NCBI GenBank assembly: GCA_039025855.1
Contig: JBCCNL010000005.1
Coordinates: 71,825-135,824 of the forward strand
Reading direction: 5' to 3'
Length of the DNA: 64,000 nucleotides
Source: JBCCOW01 sp039025855
GTDB lineage: Bacteria > Planctomycetota > Phycisphaerae > Phycisphaerales > Phycisphaeraceae
The translations under genes were made by a program, and so were the position numbers. The notes under the pieces are model-generated. The model was not told the DNA's origin. It was given only the letters and a program-made list of their open reading frames with translations, and made no database searches. Shown piece after piece: positions 14,438 through 23,669 of the stretch (the first letter of the stretch is position 1; every line of letters begins with the position of its first letter).

Positions 14438-15826
14438 ATGCTGATCGGTCGTTTGCTTTTGGCCTGCGCCCTTGTGCTGGCTTACACGGGGGCCACATCC
14501 GCGGAGCGTCCCAACATCGTCCTGATCTTCGTTGACGATATGGGTTACGGCTGTGCCGGTTCGTACGGTGACACCAACCTCGTGCCGATGCCCAACGTCG
14601 ATCGGCTCGCCGCCGAGGGGGTACGCTTCACCGACGGCTACGTCACCGCGCCCGGCTGCGGGCCCAGCCGGTATGGCCTGTTACTCGGAGCGTACCAGCA
14701 ACGCTTCGGGGTGCAGCACAACCGCGACACTTGGAACACGATCCCCAGGTTCCCTAACGAAACGCTGGACAACAACCGCATCCCCGCGACGCACCTCATG
14801 ATCAACCAGGCCCTGAGCCTCGGCGGCTACGCCACGGCGATGGTCGGAAAGTCCAACATGCCCTGCTACCCGCAGTCGACCTTCGACGAGACCTGGTCGC
14901 CCATGACCTTCGGCGGCGACTACTTCCCCGATGAGCACGGCAACTACGGCGGCGTCAGCGACCCCAACCACTCACGCGGTTTCAAGCGCATCCTCTGGGG
15001 TCCGGAGCGCCCCGGCGACGAGTACCTCACCGACCGGCTAGGACGCCAAGCGGTCAGCTTCATCGAGCGAAACGCACATCAACCGTTCTTCCTGTACCTC
15101 GCCTTCAACGCCCCGCACAGCCCCATGCAGGCCAAGGCGGCGTACAAGCCGCGGGTCGCACACCTCAAGACCGAGGCGACCCGGTTGTATGGCGCGATGA
15201 TGATCTCGATGGACGAGAACGTCGGCCGGGTGATCGATGCGCTCGAACGTATGGGCATCGACGACAACACGATCGTGGCGTTCTCCAGCGACAACGGGCC
15301 GTCGTTTGCTTACCGCGTCGAGTGGCCCGAAGACTGGCCGCGTGAACTGCTGGGCAGTGCGGGGCCGCTGCGTGCTCACAAGGGCTCGTTCTATGAGGGC
15401 GGGATCCGCGTGCCGTACACCCTGCGTTGGCCTGCGAAGCTCAAGCCGGGTCAGGTCTTTGCGGACCCGGTGAGCACGATGGACCTGTACCCGACGTTCA
15501 CCGCCGCGGCCGGCATCGATCCGCCGGAGACGACCAAGCTCGACGGCGTGAACCTGTTGCCGTATCTGCGCGGCGAGAAGACGGGCTTGGCCGACCGCAC
15601 GCTCTACTGGTGGTGGTACGACCAAGGCTCGATGCGGCGCGGGCCGTGGAAGATGGTGCCCTACGGCAAACAGCGCGAGCTGTTCAACCTCAAAGACGAC
15701 ATCGGCGAGACCACCGACCTCTCGAAGCAGCACCCCGAGGTCTTCAACGCCATGACGCGAGACTACGACGCGTTCCGCGCGTCGATGCCGCCGGTGCTGT
15801 TTCCGCATCCGAAGCTGTCGCAATAG
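14438..15826 (+). CDS. Secreted sulfatase, family S1 (tandem copy B)
   Basis: 462 residues, 21 bp after the previous gene with AAGGAG before the ATG. Signal peptide, metal block RPNIVLIFVDDMGYG and formylglycine motif CGPSR at 74-78; Gly replaces the Ala of copy A, which still fits CxPxR. The second metal site FSSDNGPSFAYR and the tail are nearly those of copy A. Keeping both copies in one operon suggests different regioselectivity or chain-position preference. A GH86-like gene follows 14 bp downstream. Confidence 0.93.
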   Translation: MLIGRLLLACALVLAYTGATSAERPNIVLIFVDDMGYGCAGSYGDTNLVPMPNVDRLAAEGVRFTDGYVTAPGCGPSRYGLLLGAYQQRFGVQHNRDTWNTIPRFPNETLDNNRIPATHLMINQALSLGGYATAMVGKSNMPCYPQSTFDETWSPMTFGGDYFPDEHGNYGGVSDPNHSRGFKRILWGPERPGDEYLTDRLGRQAVSFIERNAHQPFFLYLAFNAPHSPMQAKAAYKPRVAHLKTEATRLYGAMMISMDENVGRVIDALERMGIDDNTIVAFSSDNGPSFAYRVEWPEDWPRELLGSAGPLRAHKGSFYEGGIRVPYTLRWPAKLKPGQVFADPVSTMDLYPTFTAAAGIDPPETTKLDGVNLLPYLRGEKTGLADRTLYWWWYDQGSMRRGPWKMVPYGKQRELFNLKDDIGETTDLSKQHPEVFNAMTRDYDAFRASMPPVLFPHPKLSQ

Positions 15827-15840
15827 CTAACCCTGGAGAT

Positions 15841-17709
15841 ATGATGATGAAGACGGCATTCTTCGGCCTAGCTCTATCGTTCGGTTTCGTCGTTGACGCG
15901 TTCTCAGAACCCGTTGTGCTGACGGTCGATCCGTCGGCGGTGCGCTCGATCGGCGGGATCACGACGCTGGAGCGGGAGAAGTACATCACGATCCACGCGT
16001 CGCCCGGCGAGCGGGACCTCGACGCGGAGCAGCTGCGTTACATCGAGAAAGAGCTCGAGGCGCACTACGGTCGGGACGGCGGCATCCAGTCGGCGACGCT
16101 GAAGGCCACGCCGGCCGATCCAGACAACCGGGGGATGCCGAGCGTGGAACACATGCGTGAGGCGGGCGCTGCGTTCCAGGCGGAGATGGCGCAGGACCCG
16201 CTGCGATTCAAGCCCGAGTCGATGCGGGAGGTCGTGCTGTGCACACACCCCGAGTGGATGATGGGGCTGTCGACCAACGAGTTTGCCGAGTTCGGGCCAC
16301 GTACGCCCGAGGCGGCGGCGGAGTTTGCGGCGCAGTTCCTCAAGCACTTCTACACCGACGAGACCCGCCCGAACATCTACGAGGTGTTTAATGAGCCGTT
16401 CGTGAAGGCGAAGAAGATGGGCACGACGGCGGAGGAGATGGCCCGGCACCACGTGGTGACAGCACGCCGTATCCGGGAGGTCTTGCCAAACGACGACATC
16501 CTGATCGGCGGGTACTCGGCGGCGTGGGCGGAGGTGGAGGGGCGCAACTTTGGCCACTGGAACGACTGGCAGAAGATGTTCATGGACGTGGCCGGCGACG
16601 AGATGGACTTCTTCGCGACGCACCTGTATGACGGCGTCAATGTGCAGGGCACGCACAAGGAACGCACCGGCAGCAACGTCATCGCGATCATGGACCTGAT
16701 CGACTCGTACAGCTTCATCAAGTGGCGGGTCGCCAAGCCGCAGGTCATCACCGAGTACGGCCGGCTGATCCAGAACGACCACGACAAGGCCTGGCCCGAC
16801 CGGTTGCGGCGCGAGGCCGCCCTGCTTGGCTCGTTCAACGGGATGCTGATGATGTACCTGGACCACCCGGACCGGCTGATCAAGACGGTGCCGTTCATCC
16901 TCGGCGTCGCGACGTGGAAGTACGAGCGCGGTGCGGTGGAAGGCCCGGTCGATCCGCCGTCGGACTTCCTGCTGTTCCGGTGGACGGGCGACAACACAGT
17001 GACCACCGGGATTGAGCTGTTCTACCGGTTCTGGAAGGGCATCGACGGCGAGCGCCGCGTCGCGTTCGCCGACGACCCGGATGTGCGGACACACTACTTT
17101 GCCGACGGGCTGCGTCACACGCTGGTGATCCACAACATGGACACGGTGCAGCGCACGGTGCGTATCGAAGGCCTGGACAGCCTGGACCTGGCGAAGGTCA
17201 GCCTGCGAGAACTGGCGGTGCGGGACGGCGCACCGGAGCTGCGGGAGCGGGTGTTGTTTGGGCTGCCCGATGAGGTGGCGATCTGGGTGAATCAGTCGGC
17301 GGCGTTGATCCTGGATCTGCGTGAGGCGTGGCCCGCGACGACGACCGTGCGGGAGACCCGTGTCTACGCGGAGAACTACCTCGAGGCCATTGAAGCAGAC
17401 CAGCCGATCGAGTTCATCTACCGAGATGTGCCCGTGGGTAAAGGCGTGGCGAAGCTTCGGTTCGCGATCGGTCGGAAACCCGGTGTGTCGTTACAACCAC
17501 GGGCGTGGGTCAACGGGCGGGAAGTCCGGGTGCCGACGGACTGGGCCGGGACCACGCAGGAGGGTCGGCCGAGGTTCTTCGGCGTGATCGAAGTGCCGGT
17601 CCCCGCCGATGCACTGGCCAAGGACACGACGGTGAAGCTCGTGTTCCCCGATAGCGGCGGCAAGGTCGCCAGCGCTGTGCTTCAGACCAATCTGATTGTT
17701 GAAGACTGA
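15841..17709 (+). CDS. Secreted GH86-like β-agarase/porphyranase (copy 1)
   Basis: About 622 residues. Three ATGs stand in a row at 15841, 15844 and 15847; the GGAG at about 15834 is best spaced for the last two. The signal peptide ends near VDAFSEP. The clan GH-A barrel shows NEP with acid/base Glu185 in YEVFNEP and the nucleophile Glu305 in VITEYGR; FFATHLYDG is the strand 6 block of GH86-type enzymes. A C-terminal β-domain follows from about residue 400. It is the last gene of the plus-strand operon and is closely similar to the enzyme at 46466-48310 (shared SGSNV-IMDLI and FIKW blocks). Confidence 0.85.
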   Translation: MMMKTAFFGLALSFGFVVDAFSEPVVLTVDPSAVRSIGGITTLEREKYITIHASPGERDLDAEQLRYIEKELEAHYGRDGGIQSATLKATPADPDNRGMPSVEHMREAGAAFQAEMAQDPLRFKPESMREVVLCTHPEWMMGLSTNEFAEFGPRTPEAAAEFAAQFLKHFYTDETRPNIYEVFNEPFVKAKKMGTTAEEMARHHVVTARRIREVLPNDDILIGGYSAAWAEVEGRNFGHWNDWQKMFMDVAGDEMDFFATHLYDGVNVQGTHKERTGSNVIAIMDLIDSYSFIKWRVAKPQVITEYGRLIQNDHDKAWPDRLRREAALLGSFNGMLMMYLDHPDRLIKTVPFILGVATWKYERGAVEGPVDPPSDFLLFRWTGDNTVTTGIELFYRFWKGIDGERRVAFADDPDVRTHYFADGLRHTLVIHNMDTVQRTVRIEGLDSLDLAKVSLRELAVRDGAPELRERVLFGLPDEVAIWVNQSAALILDLREAWPATTTVRETRVYAENYLEAIEADQPIEFIYRDVPVGKGVAKLRFAIGRKPGVSLQPRAWVNGREVRVPTDWAGTTQEGRPRFFGVIEVPVPADALAKDTTVKLVFPDSGGKVASAVLQTNLIVED

Positions 17710-17712
17710 CCT

Positions 17713-17737
17713 GGCCGTGCCCGAAGAGGGCGTGGCC
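17713..17737. terminator. Hairpin between convergent genes
   Basis: GGCCGTGCCC (17713-17722) can pair with GGGCGTGGCC (17728-17737) over a 5-nt loop (two G-T pairs). It begins 4 bp after the GH86 stop and ends 7 bp before the end of the opposing GH50 gene, so it may terminate both. There is no T tract. Confidence 0.5.
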
Positions 17738-17743
17738 GCAGCG

Positions 17744-19915
17744 TCAGTCCTTGTCGCGTGTGCGGTACTCGTACATGCGGTAGCCGATGTCGCGGATGCC
17801 TTCGATCAGCCCGGCGTGCGGGTGGTCGGTGACGGTGACCATGCCGGCGTTGAAGTTCTCTTCGTCGGGTCGGCCGGCGTGGTGCTGGTCGGTGTATTGG
17901 AACCAGTGCACGCCGACGACCTTGGGGTTGTCGAGAGCGCTCTCGACGTAGGCCCTGTAGAACGCGCCGCGTTCGGCCTGGGTGTTGGCCTTGGTGTTGG
18001 ACGAGGCGAAGCCGCCGGCGTCGTTGGCGGCGAAGCTGAACTCGCCGATGATGATCGGGCGGTCGATGCCGTCGGGCAGGGTCAGGTTGGCGATGGAGTA
18101 CTTGTAGGCGTTGAAGCTCACGACGTCGCAGTAGATGGCCGAGGCCCGCACGACGATGTCGTTACGCCAGGCGAACCGCACGCCGAGGTAGAGCTTGTCG
18201 GGGGCGACGGCCTTGAGCTCTTCCTTGATGGTGCGGAAGTAGGTCTCGCAGAGTCGCTTGTAGAACCGCTCGAGGTCGGGGCGGGCTCGGTCGAGGTCGG
18301 GCGGGGCGTCGGTGCGCTGGAGCAGGTCGTCCCAGGAGGTGTAGTTGCTGCCCCAGGCGGCGTTGAGCGCGTCGATGTTACGGTGGTGGACCTTGAGGTC
18401 GTCGAGGAACGCGAGCTTCGCGGGCTGGTCGGCGGGGCTGGTCAGCGTGGCTGCGGCGAGGTCGGTGGTGTTGCCCCAGGCCTCTTCGTTGTCGACGTAG
18501 TAGCCGATGTTCCAGGGGTCGGTCTGCTCCTGCTCGTACTTGGCGATCGACTCGCGGACGGCGACGCGGTAGTCCGGGTCGAACACATCGGGGAACTGGC
18601 CCCAGTAGCCGCTGGAGCCTTCGATCGGGCGCGACGCGCGGACCCAGACGTGGGTGGTGTAGGCGGTCTTCTGTTGGCGGTAGATGAGTGGGTCGCCCCA
18701 GGCGGCGATGGTGTTCATGCCCCAGCTGCGGACGCGCTTGTGGGCGATGTCGCCGAAGGCTTGCCGCCAGTTCTCGCCGTATTTGCGTTCGAGGTTGGCG
18801 TTATGAAAGTCGAACATGCGGTAGGGCAGCCGGGTCTTGTAGAAGCCGTGCGGGGCCCAGCCGCCGTTGACGCGGGAGTGGTTCTTGAACAGCGGGTCGT
18901 CGGGTTCGGGGATCCACTCGAAGTAGTGTTCGCGGTGTTCGATGCCGGTCTCGCCGCCGAAGCGGACGTCGAGGCAGTCGGGTCCGGTGGAGAAGAACAG
19001 CCTGCCGTCGGGGTCGACGAGCCACCACTGGTCGTCGTGCTTGGTGACACGGAAGTGGCCGGTGGCTTCGAGTTGCGGCCCGTCGGCCCAGCCGCCGAAG
19101 CGGTTGAAGTTGGCGGGGCCCGGGCGTGAGGCGAGCTCGTCTGCCTCGGCGTCACGCTGGGCGATCAGGTCGGCGTCGGACTTGGCTTTGCCGGGCCAGT
19201 CGTTGTGGATGAACTGGCCATAGCGATCGACGAACGGGAAGAAGGTCGAGGAGTCGACCCGCTGCATCTCGCCCTCGGCACGGATGTTCCGGATGATGAG
19301 GGATTCTTTGTTGACGGGTCGGACCGAGAAGAGGACCAGGCGGGTGACGTTGCTGGGGTCGATCGCGGCGCGGCCGGGCGTCTCGCGCATGCCGACGATC
19401 TCAACGGGCGGGTCGAGCGCCCACTCGGTGGCGTAGAGGCGTAGCGAGATGGTCTTGGTTTCGCCGGGCTCGAACTCGTTGATGGCGTGGGTGCGGCGCT
19501 TGGGGTCTTCGTTCGCACCGGGGTTGTCGGCCCGGAGCCCGAGCTGGATCCGCTCGTCGCCGACGTTCTGGATGTCCATGTTGATGAACTGCCAGTCGGC
19601 GAGGTCCCACTTGCCGTCGGGGGCGGGGATGGAGATGCCGGGGTAGCTGGTCGGTGCCGCCTGGAAGTCGAGGCGGATGCCGGTTCCGTCGGGGTTGTCG
19701 AGCACGAGCTTGGCGGTGGCGAGCGGGTTGGGTTCCGGCTTGTAGTTGACGTCGATGGTGATCAGCGGGAGGCTCTTGCCGTCGCCGCCGAGGTAGGACT
19801 CGGGAGCCTGGTGGGGGATTTCGGAGGCGTCTTGGGCCTGGCCGACGGTGCCGACCGGGATGGCGAGCGAGAGGCCCAGCGCTACAGACCGCGAGTTGCC
19901 GAGGAGGGTACGCAT
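17744..19915 (-). CDS. Secreted GH50 β-agarase
   Basis: 723 residues from the ATG at 19915, which gives a normal signal peptide (LGLSLAIPVGTVGQAQD); the upstream frame only adds a charged tail. An N-terminal CBM-like β-sandwich (about 45-215) precedes the TIM barrel. The GH50 active-site blocks are GYYVDNEEAWG with acid/base Glu in NEE (476-478) and IIIGEFSF with the nucleophile Glu625. DQWWLVDPDGRLFFSTG is the typical barrel start. GH50 enzymes release short neoagaro-oligosaccharides, mostly neoagarobiose, from agarose ends. It faces the GH86 gene of the plus operon and completes the endo/exo set. Confidence 0.92.
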   Translation of the reverse strand: MRTLLGNSRSVALGLSLAIPVGTVGQAQDASEIPHQAPESYLGGDGKSLPLITIDVNYKPEPNPLATAKLVLDNPDGTGIRLDFQAAPTSYPGISIPAPDGKWDLADWQFINMDIQNVGDERIQLGLRADNPGANEDPKRRTHAINEFEPGETKTISLRLYATEWALDPPVEIVGMRETPGRAAIDPSNVTRLVLFSVRPVNKESLIIRNIRAEGEMQRVDSSTFFPFVDRYGQFIHNDWPGKAKSDADLIAQRDAEADELASRPGPANFNRFGGWADGPQLEATGHFRVTKHDDQWWLVDPDGRLFFSTGPDCLDVRFGGETGIEHREHYFEWIPEPDDPLFKNHSRVNGGWAPHGFYKTRLPYRMFDFHNANLERKYGENWRQAFGDIAHKRVRSWGMNTIAAWGDPLIYRQQKTAYTTHVWVRASRPIEGSSGYWGQFPDVFDPDYRVAVRESIAKYEQEQTDPWNIGYYVDNEEAWGNTTDLAAATLTSPADQPAKLAFLDDLKVHHRNIDALNAAWGSNYTSWDDLLQRTDAPPDLDRARPDLERFYKRLCETYFRTIKEELKAVAPDKLYLGVRFAWRNDIVVRASAIYCDVVSFNAYKYSIANLTLPDGIDRPIIIGEFSFAANDAGGFASSNTKANTQAERGAFYRAYVESALDNPKVVGVHWFQYTDQHHAGRPDEENFNAGMVTVTDHPHAGLIEGIRDIGYRMYEYRTRDKD

Positions 19916-20278
19916 GTTGTGGGTTTCCAGAGGACGGGAGGGGTGTGGGATCGAGAGGTCCAGAATGCCTCTGCCAGATATTGGCGACAATCTACAATAC
20001 CTCCGGCCGAGTGTTTTGGCCAGATGCGATGGGCAGTTTTCGTCCGTGGGGAGCTACTGCAGAGCATCAGCCGACGTTTGTTCCCAGCACGATGCGATAC
20101 TCCTTGGGATGTGTGTATCCCGTTTCTGAATTTAGCCTTAGAGCCGATTTGGAGATGGGCTGAGCGGGTATTGGCTTGATCAGATCCAAGGTCGCGTTAC
20201 ACGGCAGGCGTTATGAGTGATCCCGAGGGACCCGTCAGCCGGAATTGGAAGCGTGCTAGCCGGGTGCCTTTACGTGCT
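19916..20278. other. Gene-free stretch upstream of the GH50 gene
   Basis: This 363-bp gap contains the GH50 promoter region. The open frames in it have no ribosome binding site or family look, and I see no palindrome of the GTAC-centred type and no terminator. Nothing further can be supported. Confidence 0.5.
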
Positions 20279-20791
20279 TTAATCGGGGAGCGCGAGTTCG
20301 TGCTGCCCGCCGGTTGGGCATGTGTTGGCGGCGTTGGTGATCGCGGCGCCCTCTCGGCTTTTGGCTGGCACCCATTCGTTGCGCTCCGCCATGCCGACAG
20401 TGGCGACCAGGAAGGCGTCGTTCGCGAGCATCGGGCCGGCTTCCTCCATCGGGATCTGTTCGCCCGGCGGGTACTTCATGCGCAGGGCCTTGGCCGCGTC
20501 CGACATCTTCTTGAGGTAAGCGACCTCGATGCGGTCTTCGCCATCGCACGGGCAGCGGTACGCGACCGCCTCGACCAGTGTCGCGCCGTCGCTATCGGTG
20601 TGTGGCGCGACCGTCTCGACCGGCATGGCGACCAGGGCTTTGGTGTCTAGGTTGTAGTAGAAGATTTCCGGGCCGCCGAAGAAGCCGCCCGCGAACCGGG
20701 CGTAGAGCATGTAAGCCGCGAAGAGGCAGCAGGCCACCGCGAGGGTGGTGGGGATCCAGGGCTTGGATTGGAGTGTTTCACGCAGTGGCAT
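20279..20791 (-). CDS. Membrane-anchored hypothetical protein
   Basis: 170 residues from the ATG at 20791. A short cytoplasmic N-terminus (MPLRETLQSKPWIP) leads into one transmembrane helix (TTLAVACCLFAAYMLYARFAGG). The extracytoplasmic part starts GGPEIFYYNLDTKALVAM and contains YRCPCDGEDRIEVAYLKKMS, a four-residue Cys pair, and a conserved-looking block YPPGEQIPMEEA. Proteins of this layout, an N-terminal helix followed by 'YYxLDTxxL', recur beside prepilin-like genes in planctomycetes. No reaction can be assigned. It ends 143 bp downstream of the start of the next minus-strand gene's stop, so it may be co-transcribed with the prepilin-like gene. Confidence 0.72.
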   Translation of the reverse strand: MPLRETLQSKPWIPTTLAVACCLFAAYMLYARFAGGFFGGPEIFYYNLDTKALVAMPVETVAPHTDSDGATLVEAVAYRCPCDGEDRIEVAYLKKMSDAAKALRMKYPPGEQIPMEEAGPMLANDAFLVATVGMAERNEWVPAKSREGAAITNAANTCPTGGQHELALPD

Positions 20792-20885
20792 GGTCGAGAT
20801 TCGAGGGGTACAGCTTGAGGCAGCGATCGGCCGCAGGGAGAACGTCATGGCCGAAACCGGATAATGGTTCACGCTGTAGCGCAAT

Positions 20886-20906
20886 GCCCCGGATTTAATC
20901 CGAGGC
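20886..20906. repeat. REP-like palindrome (member 1)
   Basis: GCCCCGGATT (20886-20895), T, then AATCCGAGGC (20897-20906): nine of ten positions pair. The core CGGATT-AATCCG is shared with the palindrome at 62848-62872, which suggests a dispersed repeat family. Confidence 0.5.
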
Positions 20907-20933
20907 CGGCGAGCGATCCAGCGAAACTGCTGG

Positions 20934-21866
20934 CTACTTCAGAGCGTTCCAGAGCGAGTCGCCGGAGGTGAAGAATGAGCCGGCGGGGCTGGCGGAATCG
21001 ATCGTCTGGTCGCCCCGCAAACGCTCACCGTGGCCGTCCACAAAGCCGAAGTTACCGCTGAGCGTGCCGGGGTCGGTCCCGCGTTTTGCCGTGGGCTCGT
21101 AACCGTACCAGCGGCTCAGGTCGGCTGCCCACAGGCCGATGTCGTAGCTTCGATCGTTCCGGAAGAGCTCATACGCGGTCGTCACGCCTCGGCCTCCACC
21201 CCAACCGCAGTAAGACAGACTCGTGAACAGTGGGGCAAGAGCAATCGTATTCGAGGCCTCGGTCACTTCTTCAGAACGCAGCGTATGGCCTTGTTGCCCC
21301 GCTGCATCGGGCACAACTTGCCCGCCGTTGACGGCGGTGATGTCCTGTGCGAGAACGAGCCCGTTGTTGTTGTTGTTCTGGAACGCGTTGGCTCCGTCGA
21401 GCGGCGTCGCTCGTGTGAGGGCGTAGCTACGTTTCTGCTCGCCGGCGATAATGCTGAACCGTAGCGGCTCAGGGTCGACGGGCGACTGCCAGATTTCCAT
21501 CGGGATTACGGGGTAGAAGGTGCTCGCACCACTGACGATGTACTGGTTGTTGTTGGCGTCCTCAACCGAGTAGGAGAGGCCTTGGATGTAGGGGATCAGG
21601 TGTTCGTCGACGCCGACATCCTCTCCGCCTGCACTCGTGTTGAAGTAGGGGAGCGGGTAGTGCCCGTCGAAGTCGGCCTGGTAGGCGGCGATGCCGATCA
21701 GGATCTGGCGTTGGTTGCTCAGATCGGTGCTGAGCCGGGCGGCATGCCGGGCTGCGGTGAGGGCGGGGAGCAGGATGCCGATGAGCAGCGCAATGATGCT
21801 GATCACCACGAGGAGCTCGATCAGGGTGAAGCCAGGGCGGTGAGCGGCGCGGGAGGGAATGGGCAT
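20934..21866 (-). CDS. Prepilin-like protein with type IV N-methylation signal (DUF1559 type)
   Basis: 310 residues. The leader RPGFTLIELLVVISIIALLIGILLPAL at 11-37 is a textbook prepilin N-terminus, cleaved after Gly12 and methylated on Phe. The rest is a pseudopilin-like β domain ending with FGFVDGHGERLRGDQ, the 'VDGH' block of the large planctomycete DUF1559 family. It has GGAG six bases before the ATG. These proteins are exported by a type II/IV pilus-like machine; surface display is known, function is not. The GTAC-centred palindrome at 21912-21931 lies 46 bp upstream of the start codon, linking it to the polysaccharide genes. Confidence 0.92.
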   Translation of the reverse strand: MPIPSRAAHRPGFTLIELLVVISIIALLIGILLPALTAARHAARLSTDLSNQRQILIGIAAYQADFDGHYPLPYFNTSAGGEDVGVDEHLIPYIQGLSYSVEDANNNQYIVSGASTFYPVIPMEIWQSPVDPEPLRFSIIAGEQKRSYALTRATPLDGANAFQNNNNNGLVLAQDITAVNGGQVVPDAAGQQGHTLRSEEVTEASNTIALAPLFTSLSYCGWGGGRGVTTAYELFRNDRSYDIGLWAADLSRWYGYEPTAKRGTDPGTLSGNFGFVDGHGERLRGDQTIDSASPAGSFFTSGDSLWNALK

Positions 21867-21911
21867 GAAATACTCCGGTCAGAGGTGAAGGCGTTGAACC
21901 GCGTGAATCGG

Positions 21912-21931
21912 ATGCTAAAGTACTTTATCAT
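21912..21931. promoter_or_regulatory. GTAC-centred palindromic operator candidate, strong copy
   Basis: ATGCTAAAGTACTTTATCAT is a 20-bp dyad with only one imperfect pair. It lies in the AT-rich upstream region of the prepilin-like gene (start 21866). It matches the copies at 38071 and 48346 in sequence, centre and spacing to a minus-strand gene. Confidence 0.7.
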
Positions 21932-22092
21932 AAACTATCGTCGGTCAACCCCACTTCCGCCTTAAACGCACGATTTTTTTCCGACTCATCCCCCCACTAC
22001 ACCTATTTTAGCCCACAATTCGCGGTTCATCGCACTGGGTAGCACGCAAGCTGCCCCGGTGTCCGTCCCGTCCGAGCCGGTTCTCACCAGCC

Positions 22093-22112
22093 TGGCTAAA
22101 TACCCCTAGCAC
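22093..22112. promoter_or_regulatory. GTAC-type operator candidate, weak copy upstream of GH29
   Basis: GCTAAA (22095-22100) and TAGCA (22107-22111) keep the exact half-site spacing of the strong copies, but the centre is TACCCC instead of GTACTT. It lies 15 bp before the ATG of the GH29 gene. Confidence 0.35.
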
Positions 22113-22126
22113 GAGTTGTACCCGCC

Positions 22127-23584
22127 ATGGATACCTCCACCGTCAACCCCCCCGCCGCTTGGCAGCCCCTCATTGAATCTTTCCGCTGTCCGTCGTGGTT
22201 CACCGACGCCAAGTTCGGCGTGTGGTCTCACTGGGGCCCGCAGGCGGTGCCCGGCTGCGGCGACTGGTATGCCCGGTTCATGTACATGCAGGGGCACGCC
22301 AGCAACCGCTACCACTGCCGGACGTACGGCCACCCATCGAAGGTGGGCTACAAGGACATCATCGAGCAGTGGAAGGCCGAGCGGCTGGACGCGGAAGAGC
22401 TGGTCGGGTTCTACGCCGACCAGGGCGCTCGCTACTTCGTGGGCCAGGTTGCCCACTGCGATAACTTCGATCTGTTTGACTCCAAGCACCACAGCTGGAA
22501 CTCGGTGAAGCACGGCCCGAAGCGTGACATCCTGGGCGAGTTCGCGGCGGCGACGCGCAACCTCGGGCTGCCGTTCGGTTTTTCTGAACACCTCGCGTGG
22601 AGTTACACCTGGTTCGAAACCAACAAGGGTGCCGATGAGACCGGTCCGTACGCCGGCGTGCCTTACGACGGTAACGACCCGGCGTACCGCGAGCTCTATT
22701 TCGAGCCGCACGGCGATACCCGCGCGGGCTACCCCCGCAATCCGTCTGATGCGTTTGTCAAGAGTTGGAAGGACCGCATGATCGACGCGATCGATCAGCA
22801 CGACCCGGACCTGATGTACACCGATGGCGGGATCTTTGGGCAGGCCGGGCTCGATGTCATGGCCCACTTCTACGGCCGACGGGGGGCAGACGCCGGGGCA
22901 TTCGCACCGGTATACACCTACAAAGACGTCGCGGGCCGTCGGCCGGGTGTCGAGGCCTTTACGGGTGGAACCGGAGACGGCTGGGCCGGGGTCGAGGACC
23001 TGGAGCACGGCGTCTTGGGGCAGATCATGGATCGGCCGTGGCAGACCGACACGTCGTCAGGGCCGTGGTACTGGAACCCGACGGTCGCGTACCGCACACC
23101 GAAGCAGGTCATCGCGATCTTGTGTGATGTGGTCAGCAAGAACGGCAACCTGCTCTTGAACTACACGCAGCGGCCGGACGGGTCGCTGGACGACGAGACG
23201 CGATGGATCGCCGAACAGGTTGGCGGCTGGCTGCGGGTTAACGGCGAAGCGATCTACGAGACCCGGCCGTGGTCGAAATACGGTGAGGGGCCGGCCGCCT
23301 TTGCCGAGGGCGAGTTTGGCGCGAATAAAGCCGTCGAGTTTGGGGCGGCGGATTTCCGGTTCACCAAGCGGGGGCAGACGGTATACGCCATTGCGCTGGG
23401 ACGCCCGGCCGCGAACGCGTCGTGGCTGATTTCGACGCTGAAGGACAGCACGCCCGATGCGGTCACGCTGCTGGGGCACGACGGGCCGTTGGAGTGGCGT
23501 GCGACGCCGGAAGGCCTGGAGATTGCGGTACCGGAGCGGCTCGAAGGGCACTCGGCCTGGGTGTTCAGGCTTGAAGGCCTGTAG
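22127..23584 (+). CDS. GH29 α-L-fucosidase/α-L-galactosidase family enzyme (no signal peptide)
   Basis: 485 residues. The GH29 blocks are in order: AKFGVWSHWGPQAVP (28-42), YFVGQVAHCDNFDLFDSKHHSWNS (103-126), VKHGPKRDILGE and LMYTDGGIFGQ with the presumed nucleophile Asp233. The later block VSKNGNLLLNYTQRPDG is also typical. No signal peptide is present, so it would act in the cytoplasm on imported oligosaccharides. In porphyran loci GH29 members act on L-galactose, in others on L-fucose; the neighbourhood of GH86, GH50 and GH16 favours L-galactose. A LacI gene starts 85 bp downstream. Confidence 0.92.
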   Translation: MDTSTVNPPAAWQPLIESFRCPSWFTDAKFGVWSHWGPQAVPGCGDWYARFMYMQGHASNRYHCRTYGHPSKVGYKDIIEQWKAERLDAEELVGFYADQGARYFVGQVAHCDNFDLFDSKHHSWNSVKHGPKRDILGEFAAATRNLGLPFGFSEHLAWSYTWFETNKGADETGPYAGVPYDGNDPAYRELYFEPHGDTRAGYPRNPSDAFVKSWKDRMIDAIDQHDPDLMYTDGGIFGQAGLDVMAHFYGRRGADAGAFAPVYTYKDVAGRRPGVEAFTGGTGDGWAGVEDLEHGVLGQIMDRPWQTDTSSGPWYWNPTVAYRTPKQVIAILCDVVSKNGNLLLNYTQRPDGSLDDETRWIAEQVGGWLRVNGEAIYETRPWSKYGEGPAAFAEGEFGANKAVEFGAADFRFTKRGQTVYAIALGRPAANASWLISTLKDSTPDAVTLLGHDGPLEWRATPEGLEIAVPERLEGHSAWVFRLEGL

Positions 23585-23669
23585 CCGATCGTCGGTCGGC
23601 GTCCGCGATGCGGGTTCGATTCGTCGCGGCGGAGCGACGCGGTTCGAGTAGAGTGGACGGTAGACGTCT